Source of the DNA: Deltaproteobacteria bacterium
GTDB lineage: Bacteria; Myxococcota_A; UBA9160; UBA4427
Direction: 5' to 3'
Length of the DNA stretch: 62,214 nucleotides
Assembly (NCBI GenBank): GCA_002691205.1
Contig: NZHD01000079.1
Span: 1-62,214, forward strand
Below, in pieces: positions 24,147 to 33,790 of the stretch; position 1 is the first letter of the stretch; each line of letters starts with the position of its first letter. The notes below the pieces were generated by a model that saw only the letters and a program-made list of their open reading frames with translations, had not been told where the DNA came from and made no database searches. The translations under genes and the position numbers were made by a program.

Positions 24147-24638
24147 ATGAAGCCGAAAATCATACGAAATGAGTCTGGTCTCGATCGAAGACATCTGGGG
24201 ATTTCTTTGATCGAAGTCATGATTGCCTTGATGGTGCTTTCTTTCGGTTTGTTAACCGTCGCGTTGATGCAGCTTCATGCAATGCAGGGAACTTCTAAGG
24301 GAAGGCATTTGACCGCAGCTTCGATGATCGCTCGAGAGCAGTTAGAGCAAGTGGGGCGAGTTCCTTTTTCGGCCTTGAATAACAAGGCTTGGGGTCAGTC
24401 TGAAGCTTGGATGACCGAGCTTGGTCTGGCGCAAGGAAACGTTTCGGTGGTTGTCGACCAACCCGGTGGCGCCGTTCAAGTCGAGCGAGTCTACGCCGTC
24501 GATTGGAAAATTTCCGACGTCGTGCCTCAGAACCTTGATCTTAAAAATATTGAATTGTCTGTCACGTGGCTCGATGAGAACAGCGTTAATCCAAAATCTT
24601 TTTCCTTGGCCACTTTGGTGGTAAATAACAAGCGATAG
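24147..24638 (+). CDS. pilV: PilV-family minor pilin
   Basis: 163 residues. Leader MKPKIIRNESGLDRRHLG (18) is cut before ISLIEVMIALMVLSFGLLTV, with Glu at mature position 5. AAGxMIAREQLEQ-like helix (AASMIAREQLEQVGRVPF) near 68-85 is characteristic of PilV. ATG 24147 is chosen over the more upstream open frame because the leader then has normal length. It is a tip-complex minor pilin needed to start pilus assembly with PilW, PilX and PilY1. It ends two bases before pilW starts, so translation is coupled. Confidence 0.88.
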   Translation: MKPKIIRNESGLDRRHLGISLIEVMIALMVLSFGLLTVALMQLHAMQGTSKGRHLTAASMIAREQLEQVGRVPFSALNNKAWGQSEAWMTELGLAQGNVSVVVDQPGGAVQVERVYAVDWKISDVVPQNLDLKNIELSVTWLDENSVNPKSFSLATLVVNNKR

Positions 24639-24640
24639 GT

Positions 24641-25669
24641 ATGAGTATGAACAAGCAGTCGGGATACTCCTTGATCGAGATTATGGTGGCCACCGCGATT
24701 CTTGGTGTCGTGATGTTTGGGCTTGTTGCAACTTTTACGGCGAACCAGAAAACTCACGTAACAGTCGGTCAAGTGACGTCGACGCAGCAAAACTTGCGAG
24801 TCGTTGCGGAGATGATTGAAAACGATTTGCGAATGAGCGGGTACCTGGTTCCAGATCAGGCAGCGGTCTGCCTAGGCGATTCCGGCGTAGGTCCCGACAC
24901 ACTTTACTTAAGCGATTCTGATGCCATCCTGAGCGTGGCTCAGATCCAAGCGACGGATCCCGAACTTTTGGGAGGAGAGTTTGGAGTTCCCATCACTAAC
25001 ATCACCTCGGGCACCGCGGTGGGCGGTTCATCCATGGACCTTGTCTTGAGCAAACGCTGGATCGATTTTGGGTCTCAGGCCGATTTTAAATTGGGTGCGG
25101 GAGTGATGGTGGTGGATCGTAACGATGATGAGGGCCGTGTGGTTTGCGGAACGATTTCGGGTGTCGTTTTTAATTCGGGAGATGGAGTCACTCTTAATGT
25201 GGATTTCAATACAGCCCCAGTCACGTTTGGGGCTACGAATCTAGTGGATTTAGTGGCTGTTCCGGCGCTTGTTTATAGTATTGCCGTACCTGAGGCTGGA
25301 ACTTCTGATCGCTATCAGTTGCGGCGAAATGGCCTTCTTATCGCAAATGATGTCGAAGATATGCAGTTGGCTCTTTTCTTTGATCATGACGATGACGGTG
25401 TCGTTGAGTCGGGGGAAGTTGAAGGGGACGATGGCTCAGCGGTTGGAGATGGAATTTCCATCACGCACTCACCCGCGGCGGTCGATGGCCGTAATTTAAA
25501 GCAGGTGCGCCTAAGTCTCGTGATGTCCAGTGATCGAGAAGACCCAGATCCTAAGACACCTTTGAGTCAGCAGCAGGTGACTGGAAATCGTGATCCCCAA
25601 TCTATTCCTGAACCTGATCGAAAGAAGAGGCGAACCTATGAATCCACCGTGCGCCTTAGGAATGTGTAA
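24641..25669 (+). CDS. pilW: PilW-family minor pilin
   Basis: 342 residues. Very short leader MSMNKQSG is cut before YSLIEIMVATAILGVVMFG, with Glu at mature position 5. RVVAEMIENDLRMSGYLVP near 55-73 is the PilW signature region; Cys at 79 and 174 may form a disulfide. The acidic stretch FFDHDDDGVVESGEVEGDDG near 251-270 is a possible calcium-binding loop. The C-terminus (YESTVRLRNV) is typical. Role: part of the pilus priming/tip complex. The pilX start lies inside its last 32 bases. Confidence 0.9.
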   Translation: MSMNKQSGYSLIEIMVATAILGVVMFGLVATFTANQKTHVTVGQVTSTQQNLRVVAEMIENDLRMSGYLVPDQAAVCLGDSGVGPDTLYLSDSDAILSVAQIQATDPELLGGEFGVPITNITSGTAVGGSSMDLVLSKRWIDFGSQADFKLGAGVMVVDRNDDEGRVVCGTISGVVFNSGDGVTLNVDFNTAPVTFGATNLVDLVAVPALVYSIAVPEAGTSDRYQLRRNGLLIANDVEDMQLALFFDHDDDGVVESGEVEGDDGSAVGDGISITHSPAAVDGRNLKQVRLSLVMSSDREDPDPKTPLSQQQVTGNRDPQSIPEPDRKKRRTYESTVRLRNV

Positions 25670-26288
25670 AGCCATGCGAAGCCATCTTGAAAATGAGGCG
25701 GAATCTACTTTCAGCAGAAATGATGAGAGAGTAGGAGAGAGTGCGTTTCAACTTCGGTTGGGCCCCCGTTCTGGGCGTAGGCAAGAGGGGGCGGCTCTAC
25801 TTGTTTCCATCATCATGTTGACAATCATGGGTTTGATTGGACTGGGCTCTATGGAATTGGCCACCCGTGATCGCCAAGTCGCGGGTTTTCTAGCCAGCGC
25901 CCGTTCGGCTCTTTATGCGGCCGACGCAGGCGTGGCTCTGGGTCAAGTCATTATCGACCAGAATGTAGGTTTGCTCGTTCCTCAGGGTGTGGCCGCTCTG
26001 TTTTCTTTTAATCCAGACTTCCCAGACGAAGGTTCCCCCCGAATTTTAGGAGACGGCTCAGTAAGTCAGCCTCGTTTCATACAAGACCCCGACCCAGCGG
26101 TGGAACAAGCTGTCGAGTACATCGGCATGGGCGAGGCATGCGACGATTGGATTATGAGCGATGAATTCGGTGGTTCTCAGTGGAGAGAAGCCATCTTTAG
26201 TATCAATGTGGAAGGCCAAACATCGGGAATGGTAGGCGCCTCAAAGCGAATCGAAGCCAGCGCCGGCTATTGCTACCCATACCAGTGA
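25638..26288 (+). CDS. pilX: PilX-family minor pilin
   Basis: 216 residues. The PilX N-terminal helix RRQEGAALLVSIIMLTIMG begins near residue 47, followed by MELATRDRQVAGFLASARSALYAADAGV, the family pattern. As usual in PilX the Glu at mature position 5 is missing. The leader of about 50 residues before it is much longer than normal. ATG 25638 has AAGAGG just upstream and overlaps pilW by 32 bases; if a later start is used the leader would be shorter, but no good ATG lies near the helix. Two Cys near the end (ACDDW, GYCYPYQ) could form a disulfide. Confidence 0.85.
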   Translation: MNPPCALGMCKAMRSHLENEAESTFSRNDERVGESAFQLRLGPRSGRRQEGAALLVSIIMLTIMGLIGLGSMELATRDRQVAGFLASARSALYAADAGVALGQVIIDQNVGLLVPQGVAALFSFNPDFPDEGSPRILGDGSVSQPRFIQDPDPAVEQAVEYIGMGEACDDWIMSDEFGGSQWREAIFSINVEGQTSGMVGASKRIEASAGYCYPYQ

Positions 26289-26296
26289 GAAAACCA

Positions 26297-27349
26297 ATGG
26301 ACCCTGATAGTCTAAATCAAGTGTTACCTTTGCTTTTGAAGAAGCAAACGAAAATTCAACCTTCTGCGTGGGGTCTCATTCTGTGTGTGCTCTTTTTCGG
26401 TTGCTCTTCCGACCTGGACTCTCGATCTGATTTAGATCTGCACTCGACGGAGGGCTCAGAGTCTTTGGAAATAGCTCTGGAAGCGGAAGGTTCCCCCCCG
26501 CAAATAGAATCTCTTCGGGTTGAGCCTAGGCGTCCAACCTCAGAGCAACTGATTCGTGCGGTGGCGAAGCTTCGTGGTGCAAGTTCGGACTTGGTCAGTT
26601 TTGATTATGAATGGCGCCTAAATGGCCAAAAGGTCCGCGCACGAACCGATGCCGTCAAATTTCCATCGGCTCAGAAGGGCGATCGGTTCGAAGTGATCGC
26701 AATCGCGACCGATTCAGCGGGACGAAAAAGCCAGGCAACCGCTTTCGGCCGGATAGGAAACCGGCCCCCCGTTGTTTTAGATCTTGAACTCCTGACCGGA
26801 TCTGAGACGCGACCAGGGGACATAGTGAATACGAAAGTCCGGGCTCACGATCCCGATGGAGATGATCTTCGTATGATTTACGAGTGGAGGGTTAACGGCC
26901 GTCGGGTATCCGATGGAGACTCTTCTTACGACACGGCTGACCTAAGAAGAGGCGACCTGATACAGGTTACGGTGAACGTAGATGATGGAGATGATCACAG
27001 TGAGCGGCGAGTCAGTAATGAAGTCGAGATCGCCAATTCGCCTCCTCAGATTGTCTCGGATCCGGGTAAAGCCTCAATCGGATCCTCCTTTTTCTATCAA
27101 CTTCGGGCTACAGACTCCGATTACGATCGAGCTCTCACATATACAGTTGTTGAGGGGCCTATGGGAATGGAAATTGATCGACTTGGAGGTGAGCTGACTT
27201 GGATGCCTGGCCCGAGCCAGGGAGGCGTGCATAGGGTCATGGTGCAAGTAGAAGACCGACACGGCGGAGCCGCGTCCCAGAGCTTTGATATTACCATCAC
27301 TGATGAAGCTGAGCCCCGAGACTTGGCAGGAATACAACTCCAACCCTAA
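26297..27349 (+). CDS. Probable lipoprotein with tandem Ig/cadherin-like domains inside the pilin operon
   Basis: 350 residues. A hydrophobic segment ends in LFFGC36SS, a probable though imperfect lipobox. A Ser/Asp/Glu-rich linker follows to about residue 65. Then come two Ig-like repeats with the same pattern: FDYEWRLNGQKVRARTD near 100-116 and MIYEWRVNGRRVSDGDSS near 193-210. A third cadherin-like domain has ATDSDYDRALTYTVVEG and GGVHRVMVQVEDRHGG near the end. DPDGDD and DDGDD loops may bind calcium. It lies between pilX and pilY1, where tip or adhesion factors are encoded, so a surface adhesion or PilY1-helper role is plausible. It is not a standard member of minor-pilin operons. Confidence 0.75.
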   Translation: MDPDSLNQVLPLLLKKQTKIQPSAWGLILCVLFFGCSSDLDSRSDLDLHSTEGSESLEIALEAEGSPPQIESLRVEPRRPTSEQLIRAVAKLRGASSDLVSFDYEWRLNGQKVRARTDAVKFPSAQKGDRFEVIAIATDSAGRKSQATAFGRIGNRPPVVLDLELLTGSETRPGDIVNTKVRAHDPDGDDLRMIYEWRVNGRRVSDGDSSYDTADLRRGDLIQVTVNVDDGDDHSERRVSNEVEIANSPPQIVSDPGKASIGSSFFYQLRATDSDYDRALTYTVVEGPMGMEIDRLGGELTWMPGPSQGGVHRVMVQVEDRHGGAASQSFDITITDEAEPRDLAGIQLQP

Positions 27350-27403
27350 GCATCTAGAAGCTGTTGGCAATTATCAAAGATTGCTGTCCAGGAGTGTGTG
27401 GAA

Positions 27404-30400
27404 ATGAATCGGAATCAGTTCGAAAAAGCACTGCATCGGATTGCAATTTTTGCTTTAGCGGGTTTTGTGTTTTCGTTTCCCGCACGGGCAGACGATTCTA
27501 GTTTATTTACGGCGAACGTTCCGCCAAATGTGATGCTGTTAATAGACAACTCGGGCTCTATGAATAACTTGGTGTGGCACGAGGGCTATGACCCCACAGT
27601 GGAGCCGACTTGCGACTACTACGACGACGATCGCACCTATTATTTCAGTGGAACCTATACGTTGACCCGTTGTGGAAATACTCGAACACTCTATTCCGAC
27701 ACGCTCATCGATGATACGACGAGAGCGGATGGTCGTTATTTGAACTGGTATTTTAGCGACGAGTCCGACGAATATGCCGATTTCGAGTCGGATGGACTTT
27801 ATGCGCTCAATAACGGAGTGACTTCTGACTGTCTGATTGGTGAAGGACTGGCGCCTACATACGCCAAATATCGCCGTTCACGTGTAACGGCAGCTAAGCA
27901 GGTTTTGCGCGAGGTCATATGCCAAGTGAATGCTGTGGGTGAGGTTCGTTTTGGCCTTGCTCAATTTTACCGCGCATCCGATCCGAAGGGAGGATACGTA
28001 AAGGTCGCTATTGATGACTATGACGCATCTCATGGAGATCTGTTAAACGAGAGCATCGATGAACTCGAAGGAGAAACATGGACACCTCTGGGTGAAAGTC
28101 TTTTCAATGTTTATCGCTACTTCCAAAGTCGATCGAACCCCATCATGGGAAAAGATGGGGAAACCCCATTTCCTTGGTACAACATTCTGTTGAGCGGTTC
28201 GACCACCAGTAGTTCTTCGAACACCCCTCCTTCTCCGGCCCTTTATGCTTGTCAGAAGAATTTTGTCATTGTCATTACTGATGGGGAGCCAACTCGCGAT
28301 GACTTCGATGGGATGGATAGAAGTCGATTTCAAAATGACTTAATTGGTGATTACAACCCCGACAACGATTCGCCCGAAGGGGGAGTCGAGATCACTGGAG
28401 GCAGTTATGAAACTGCATGGTATCTAGATGATATTGCTAAATTTATGCAGGAAAACGACTTCAGTTACGAGCTTTCTGGTGAACAACTTATCGATACCTA
28501 TACGGTTGGCTTTACGACGAGTCCCGATGCCAACGCGATCTTGTCCAAGACGGCAGACGTCGGGAATGGTCTGTTCTTCTACAGCACGAACGCAGAAGAG
28601 CTGGCCCAAGCGATTGTAAGTACATTGACAGATATTATTGAGAAGTCGCAATCCTTCACGGCAGCGACAGTACCTGCGAGTCGTGCAACAGACGGAAATA
28701 ACTTTTACACAAGCTATTTTATCCCAGGCGCCGACGGGGCTTTCTGGGAAGGTCATATTAAGAATTTTGAGTTTACGGCAGCGGGGGAGATTCAGGATGC
28801 CATGGGCGATTGTGCAGTCGCCGACCCTCTCGCGCCCGGAAGATGTTTGACGGGCGCGCTGAGAACAAATGCTCCGTCTTTTTGGGATGCAGCTTTGGCA
28901 TTACCTCCTTCGCTGATCCGGAATTTACGAGTTTCTAATTATAAGAGCGGGGTTCCCACATCGACGCCTGTACTACCTCCTCTTTTTAACAACACAGTCG
29001 TTTCCGCAAGCGATTTAGCGGGAGGGAGTGATGCACTGGGGAGCTCTCCATATTCAGTGAGTGATTTCCCCGATAGTGGAATTGCGTCAACCGACGAGTT
29101 GCGAGACCGCATTGTCGAATACGTCGCTGGGTGCGAGTGGGATAGCGTGCCTTGCGTCGATCGGAATCGCCGCCTTTGGGACGTTTTTCATTCGAATCCT
29201 CTGCTGGTCGGTTCTCCGAACTCTGGAATTTCAAGCGCTACCTATCGGGGGTTTGCTGATAAATATCGCTATCGAAAACGTATCTTGTACGCGGGTTCGA
29301 ATGGTGGATTTATGCATGGCTTCAATGCTGGAGAGTGGGATTCGGGTCTGAATCCCCAAGGATTTGATCGAGGAACGGGCGTAGAAGAGATGGCCTTTAT
29401 GTCTTATCCGGCTCGATTGAATATCAAGGAGTTGGCCAAAGATAAGGTTTCTCCCAAGTTCTATTATATGGATGGCTCACCGCAAGCCGCGGACGTTTGG
29501 TTTTATCCGACTACGAATGCGTCCCCATCGAGTGTCGATGAATGGCATACGGTTCTTTTGGGAAATATGCGTCAAGGGGGTGGGGTCATTTGGGCTCTCG
29601 ACGTAACGGACCCTCCGGATGCAACTCACCCTCAGGGCCTCAATCCGGGTCTTCCGTATCCGGGTTATCTATGGGAGTTTCCATGTGAAGACTCCACCAA
29701 CCTAAAGTGCTCGGGCACCGGCGCATATCCTTATTCGGACTATATGGGTGAAAGTTGGTCCGACCCTATTGTTACCCGCATTCGGGTGAGTGTCGGTGGC
29801 GACGATAATGACGGAGCAGGGTATGACCGATGGGTCGCAATTTTTGCCGGTGGATATTCCGAAGAAGGCGATCCCAATATGGCGACAACCTACGACTCAA
29901 GCGTAGGGAGTTCGACCTCAAGAGCGGGCCGTGCACTTTTTATGATTGACATTCAGTCGGGAGACTTAATTGCGATGAAGCGATTCTCTCATGACATCAA
30001 TCTAGGCGATCCGCGGATGCAGTTCGCTTTGGCAGCCACTCCAGCCGTTTTTGATCTAGATTTCGATGGATACGCAGATGTGGTCTATATCGGGGATATA
30101 GGAGGCAATCTCTGGAAATGGGTCATCGGAGATCTAGCGGAATTGCCAAGCAGTGGGAGCATCGCTGTCGATTCGAGCCTTGATCAGTCGGATTGGGAAT
30201 GGATCAGACTCGTTGAGGTGGATCATTGCGAATTCGATGCAGGATCTCCATCGACATGTCCGGTGGATCATTACAGAAGTATCTTCTTCCCTCCCACCGG
30301 CGCATTGATTCGGGGTACGCTCTGGCTTGCTTTTGGAACAGGAGAGCGAAATCAACTCGATTTTACGGGCTATTCAGGAACGACTCAAGAAAACAATCGG

Positions 30401-30979
30401 TTTTATGTCTTGAAGGACTTAGATCCTTTGGAAAGATCGATGACTCTTTCCACATCTGAGGCTCGGTACAATGACTTCGCGACAAGTACTGACTTTGTTC
30501 CTGTCCAGCAGGCGACGACCTGTCAATATCCTGCAGCCCCGGAGGTTGGGTTCTTTATCGAGGCGATCGATGGTGAGAAATTCATTACGAATAGCTCGAT
30601 TTTCTTCGGAGACGTGTACACGCTTTCGTTTTTACCTGATGAGACAGCCGACCCGTGCACGGCTGGAGGCGCTTCGCGTCTCTACGGTTTTGACCTGCGC
30701 TGTGCAGAGGGTGCTTTTTCTAGCGATTCGACTGAAGCCACAGTGATGACGCGACAGATTGAAATTGGTGGAGGCGTCCCGAATAGGCCGCGTGTTTCTG
30801 TAGGACCCGGCTCCGCTGCTACAAGTCCATGCACAGGGAGTGGGTGTGAACCGGCCTCTGATGAGGGATGTCGTAATATGGTCGTCGTGATTACCAGTGA
30901 CGGTACGGCCTACAGCGATGCTCCGAATACAGACTGCCCGACCGGGGTGCGTTTGGATAGCTGGAGAGACTCTCAGTGA
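27404..30979 (+). CDS. pilY1: PilY1-family type IV pilus tip adhesin/biogenesis factor
   Basis: 1191 residues. Signal peptide 1-29 (FPARA-DD). N-terminal von Willebrand A-like domain with MIDAS DNSGS at 48-52 (NVMLLIDNSGSM) and VIVITDGEPTRDDFDG near 286-301. The C-terminal half is the PilY1 beta-propeller: FYTSYFIPGADGAFWEGHIKNF near 429-450, YAGSNGGFMHGFNAG near 629-643, and the calcium loop DLDFDGYAD at 884-892 followed by VVYIGDIGGNLWKW. PilY1 caps the pilus, drives extension against retraction and acts in surface sensing and adhesion. AGGAG lies nine bases before ATG 27404. The neighbours are minor pilins, as in Pseudomonas. Confidence 0.95.
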   Translation: MNRNQFEKALHRIAIFALAGFVFSFPARADDSSLFTANVPPNVMLLIDNSGSMNNLVWHEGYDPTVEPTCDYYDDDRTYYFSGTYTLTRCGNTRTLYSDTLIDDTTRADGRYLNWYFSDESDEYADFESDGLYALNNGVTSDCLIGEGLAPTYAKYRRSRVTAAKQVLREVICQVNAVGEVRFGLAQFYRASDPKGGYVKVAIDDYDASHGDLLNESIDELEGETWTPLGESLFNVYRYFQSRSNPIMGKDGETPFPWYNILLSGSTTSSSSNTPPSPALYACQKNFVIVITDGEPTRDDFDGMDRSRFQNDLIGDYNPDNDSPEGGVEITGGSYETAWYLDDIAKFMQENDFSYELSGEQLIDTYTVGFTTSPDANAILSKTADVGNGLFFYSTNAEELAQAIVSTLTDIIEKSQSFTAATVPASRATDGNNFYTSYFIPGADGAFWEGHIKNFEFTAAGEIQDAMGDCAVADPLAPGRCLTGALRTNAPSFWDAALALPPSLIRNLRVSNYKSGVPTSTPVLPPLFNNTVVSASDLAGGSDALGSSPYSVSDFPDSGIASTDELRDRIVEYVAGCEWDSVPCVDRNRRLWDVFHSNPLLVGSPNSGISSATYRGFADKYRYRKRILYAGSNGGFMHGFNAGEWDSGLNPQGFDRGTGVEEMAFMSYPARLNIKELAKDKVSPKFYYMDGSPQAADVWFYPTTNASPSSVDEWHTVLLGNMRQGGGVIWALDVTDPPDATHPQGLNPGLPYPGYLWEFPCEDSTNLKCSGTGAYPYSDYMGESWSDPIVTRIRVSVGGDDNDGAGYDRWVAIFAGGYSEEGDPNMATTYDSSVGSSTSRAGRALFMIDIQSGDLIAMKRFSHDINLGDPRMQFALAATPAVFDLDFDGYADVVYIGDIGGNLWKWVIGDLAELPSSGSIAVDSSLDQSDWEWIRLVEVDHCEFDAGSPSTCPVDHYRSIFFPPTGALIRGTLWLAFGTGERNQLDFTGYSGTTQENNRFYVLKDLDPLERSMTLSTSEARYNDFATSTDFVPVQQATTCQYPAAPEVGFFIEAIDGEKFITNSSIFFGDVYTLSFLPDETADPCTAGGASRLYGFDLRCAEGAFSSDSTEATVMTRQIEIGGGVPNRPRVSVGPGSAATSPCTGSGCEPASDEGCRNMVVVITSDGTAYSDAPNTDCPTGVRLDSWRDSQ

Positions 30980-31053
30980 CTTCTAGATTCGTACTCGATA
31001 GAGTGGTGATGTCTCTGAATTGGCTTAAACCGAAAGATAAAAAGGTAAATGCA

Positions 31054-31413
31054 ATGAAACAGTCACGTCGTTCATTTTGGCATTGCGGGCGATTGCTGGT
31101 TGTCACTTCTTTTGTTTTCTTTTGTGTGGCAAGTGCCCAGGGCTCAGAGCCACTTCTTGAAGGGGAGGGCGAGATCGGTCTTCGGAATTTGCCCCAGCGT
31201 TCGTTGCAGATCGATGGCGCGACCTATTTCCTCTCTGATAAAAGCGTGATTTTGGATCAAGACGGGAAAGAGCTGACTCTTGCCGATCTAGACGTCCCGG
31301 AAGAGGGGGCGCCCCCTCGACTGTATTTAATGATGAGCGGTCGTTTCTCCGCGACAGAGGTGGGCTCTCGTCACGTGATTCAACGCTTAGAGTTAATCGA
31401 GACGCCTCGTTGA
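31054..31413 (+). CDS. PilY2-like small exported protein
   Basis: 119 residues. Signal peptide 1-29 (VFFCVASAQG-SE). The mature part is a single small beta-rich domain: SLQIDGATYFLSDKSVILDQDG, then RLYLMMSGRF and HVIQRLELIE. The pattern of a short basic-residue-poor OB-like domain directly after pilY1 fits PilY2, a small protein linked to type IV fimbriae biogenesis. The assignment rests on position and fold pattern, not on a clear motif. The frame opens at 30976; ATG 31054 is chosen because the signal peptide begins there. It is the last gene of the pilin operon; no pilE follows. Confidence 0.65.
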   Translation: MKQSRRSFWHCGRLLVVTSFVFFCVASAQGSEPLLEGEGEIGLRNLPQRSLQIDGATYFLSDKSVILDQDGKELTLADLDVPEEGAPPRLYLMMSGRFSATEVGSRHVIQRLELIETPR

Positions 31414-31531
31414 TCTTTTAGCTGGCACACATGCTTAAAGATTAAATGCGGGCGTCATCGATTCATAGGTAGCTATTCTACTGAACGCCATGACATACTG
31501 TGCAAGTCAGTTAAAAAATCATGGGGTAGAA

Positions 31532-33769
31532 ATGACCGAAGAGATTCATCTACGAACGTGTCATCTTTGTGAATCTATGTGCGGTTTAGAGATCGCGGTC
31601 GAAGAAAATCGGGTTCTTCGAGTTCGTCCGGATAAAGAAGATGTTTGGAGCAAGGGGTACGTTTGCCCAAAGGGGATGACCCTGGGTGACCTACACCATG
31701 ATCCAGATCGCCTTCGGGCCCCTGTGGCGCGTAATGATGAGGGTGAGTTTGAGGAGGTCTCTTGGGATGAGGCTTTTCGTATCGTTTCAGAGAAGATAAA
31801 AGGGGTCATCTCAGAGTACGGGTCTTCCGCGATTAATACGTACATTGGGAACCCGGCTGCGCATAATTTCTCGCTTCAGAGATATGTCGCAGCCTTTATG
31901 CCCATGTCAGGTTTAGAGAAAGTCTGGTCCCCGGGAACAGTGGACCAGTGGCCGAAGAACGTCTCGTCGGCCCTGATGCTGGGCGACCCGTGGCGGTTTC
32001 CAGCGCCGGATGTAGATCGATGTGACTATTTGATGGTCGTCGGGGCTAACCCTCACGCGTCTCAGGGAAGCCTCCTGGCGGCCTCTGATCTGATGGGGCG
32101 CTTCGATACGATTCTTGAAAAAGGCGGAAGAATTGTGGTCATCGATCCACGGCGTACGGGTACTTGCAATCACGCGAGCGAGTGGCTGCCGATTCGTCCG
32201 GGAACAGATGCAGCGTTAATGATGGCTATGTGTCATGTGATTTTTGAGGAAGGTCTCGATGACCTAGGTGAGATAGCGGGCAAAGTATCTGGCTTAGAGA
32301 TTGTTCAGGATTTAGTCAGTAGTTGGACACCTGAACGAGTTGCCGAGACATGTGGAATACCGGCGGATCGAATTCGGAGCCTCTCTCGCGAACTAGCAGG
32401 CGCGGATCGAGGTGCTGTTTATGCACGCATCGGTACCTGTAATCAAGAATTCGGAACCTTGGCCTCTTGGCTGACGGATGTTCTGAATACAATCACAGGA
32501 AATATGGATAGAGAGGGAGGGGCGATGTTCGGGAAGCCTATCGCTTGGTCTCTGCTCAATCTACCCGACCCACAGTATGCGGATGGGTTTACTTTTGGTC
32601 GATGGAAGAGTCGTGTGCGTGGAGCCCCTGAAGTTTTGGGTCAAGTTCCTGTCTCGTGTTTAGCGGAGGAGATCGCGACGCCGGGAGAGGGGCAGATAAA
32701 AGGGCTAATTGTGATCGCTGGTAATCCAGTGATCTCATCCCCGGGCGCAGATAAATTAGAGACTGCTTTGCCTGAGCTGGATTTTTTAGTTGCTGTGGAT
32801 TTGTACATAAATGAAACGACTCGCCACGCGGACGTGATCTTTCCAGCCCTTTCTCCCCTTGAGCAACCTCACTACGATGAACTCATATGGAACTGGGCTG
32901 TTCGCAGTGCAGGTAATTTTTCACCGGCCATCTTTGAGATTGAAGATTCCGTTTATCCCGAATGGAAAATTTTGCTGATGCTGGCCGCGTTGTGTCAGGG
33001 AGCCGATCCAACCGAAGTGAATGTTCAGCAACTCGACGACTTGTTTTTTGCGGGTCTGGTGGGTGGATTGACTCAAATGCCCGGCTTTGCGCTTGAAGGT
33101 CGAAGCCCCGAAGAAATCGTTCGTATGTCGAATTTTGAGGGTCCGATGCGAATGTTGGATTTTCAGATTAGAACGGGTCCGTGGGGAGATGCCTATGGGG
33201 CGAATCCGGAGGGAATTACTTTGGATGACCTTAAGAAGTCGCCTCATGGAATTGATTTTGGGCCCATGGTCCCTCTTCTAGATGAAGTCCTGCGAACGCC
33301 TAGCGGAAAGCTAGAATTGGCTCCGCAGTATATTACGGCCGACCTCGGTCGCCTATCCGATCGAATCGACAGAGCTGAGACGGGTCTTGTCTTGATATCT
33401 AGGCGAGATTTGCGTTCGAACAATTCTTGGATGCATAATCTTTCGAAACTGGTTTCGGGCCGAAACCGATGCACTCTTTTAATGCATCCTGAAGACGCGG
33501 AGCAGTGTTCGATTATCGATGGAGAGTTGGCTCAAGTTCGCTCTCGAGTCGGGTGCGTTGAAGTTCCTGTAGAGGTGACGGATGAGATGATGCCGGGTGT
33601 TGTCTGCCTGCCGCATGGATGGGGACATGATCGACCGGGCGCGCGACTCCGGGTGGCTGCAGAGAATGCGGGCGTGAATAACAATCATCTAGCGCCGGGC
33701 GACTTTGTAGATGAAATCTCTGGAAATCAAGCTGTTAACGGGATTCCGGTTGAGGTTTCAAATATATAA
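31532..33769 (+). CDS. Molybdopterin-dependent oxidoreductase (DMSO-reductase superfamily)
   Basis: 745 residues. N-terminal 4Fe-4S ligands C10, C13, C17 and C45 (TCHLCESMCG; YVCPKG). Cofactor-binding stretches: LMVVGANPHASQGSL near 182-196, VVIDPRRTGTCNHASEWLPIRPGTDAAL near 216-243, and the C-terminal domain with LMHPEDAE and GVVCLPHGWGHDRPGA. At the molybdenum ligand position I see SPGTVDQWPKN near 140-150 and no Cys or Sec, so Ser, Thr or Asp would be the ligand. It is a soluble, non-exported enzyme: no Tat signal. Related proteins are mostly uncharacterised. ATG 31532 follows a GGGG-rich site; the frame opens at 31490. No electron-transfer subunit is adjacent. Confidence 0.92.
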   Translation: MTEEIHLRTCHLCESMCGLEIAVEENRVLRVRPDKEDVWSKGYVCPKGMTLGDLHHDPDRLRAPVARNDEGEFEEVSWDEAFRIVSEKIKGVISEYGSSAINTYIGNPAAHNFSLQRYVAAFMPMSGLEKVWSPGTVDQWPKNVSSALMLGDPWRFPAPDVDRCDYLMVVGANPHASQGSLLAASDLMGRFDTILEKGGRIVVIDPRRTGTCNHASEWLPIRPGTDAALMMAMCHVIFEEGLDDLGEIAGKVSGLEIVQDLVSSWTPERVAETCGIPADRIRSLSRELAGADRGAVYARIGTCNQEFGTLASWLTDVLNTITGNMDREGGAMFGKPIAWSLLNLPDPQYADGFTFGRWKSRVRGAPEVLGQVPVSCLAEEIATPGEGQIKGLIVIAGNPVISSPGADKLETALPELDFLVAVDLYINETTRHADVIFPALSPLEQPHYDELIWNWAVRSAGNFSPAIFEIEDSVYPEWKILLMLAALCQGADPTEVNVQQLDDLFFAGLVGGLTQMPGFALEGRSPEEIVRMSNFEGPMRMLDFQIRTGPWGDAYGANPEGITLDDLKKSPHGIDFGPMVPLLDEVLRTPSGKLELAPQYITADLGRLSDRIDRAETGLVLISRRDLRSNNSWMHNLSKLVSGRNRCTLLMHPEDAEQCSIIDGELAQVRSRVGCVEVPVEVTDEMMPGVVCLPHGWGHDRPGARLRVAAENAGVNNNHLAPGDFVDEISGNQAVNGIPVEVSNI

Positions 33770-33790
33770 TCTTGCGACTGATCGTGAATA

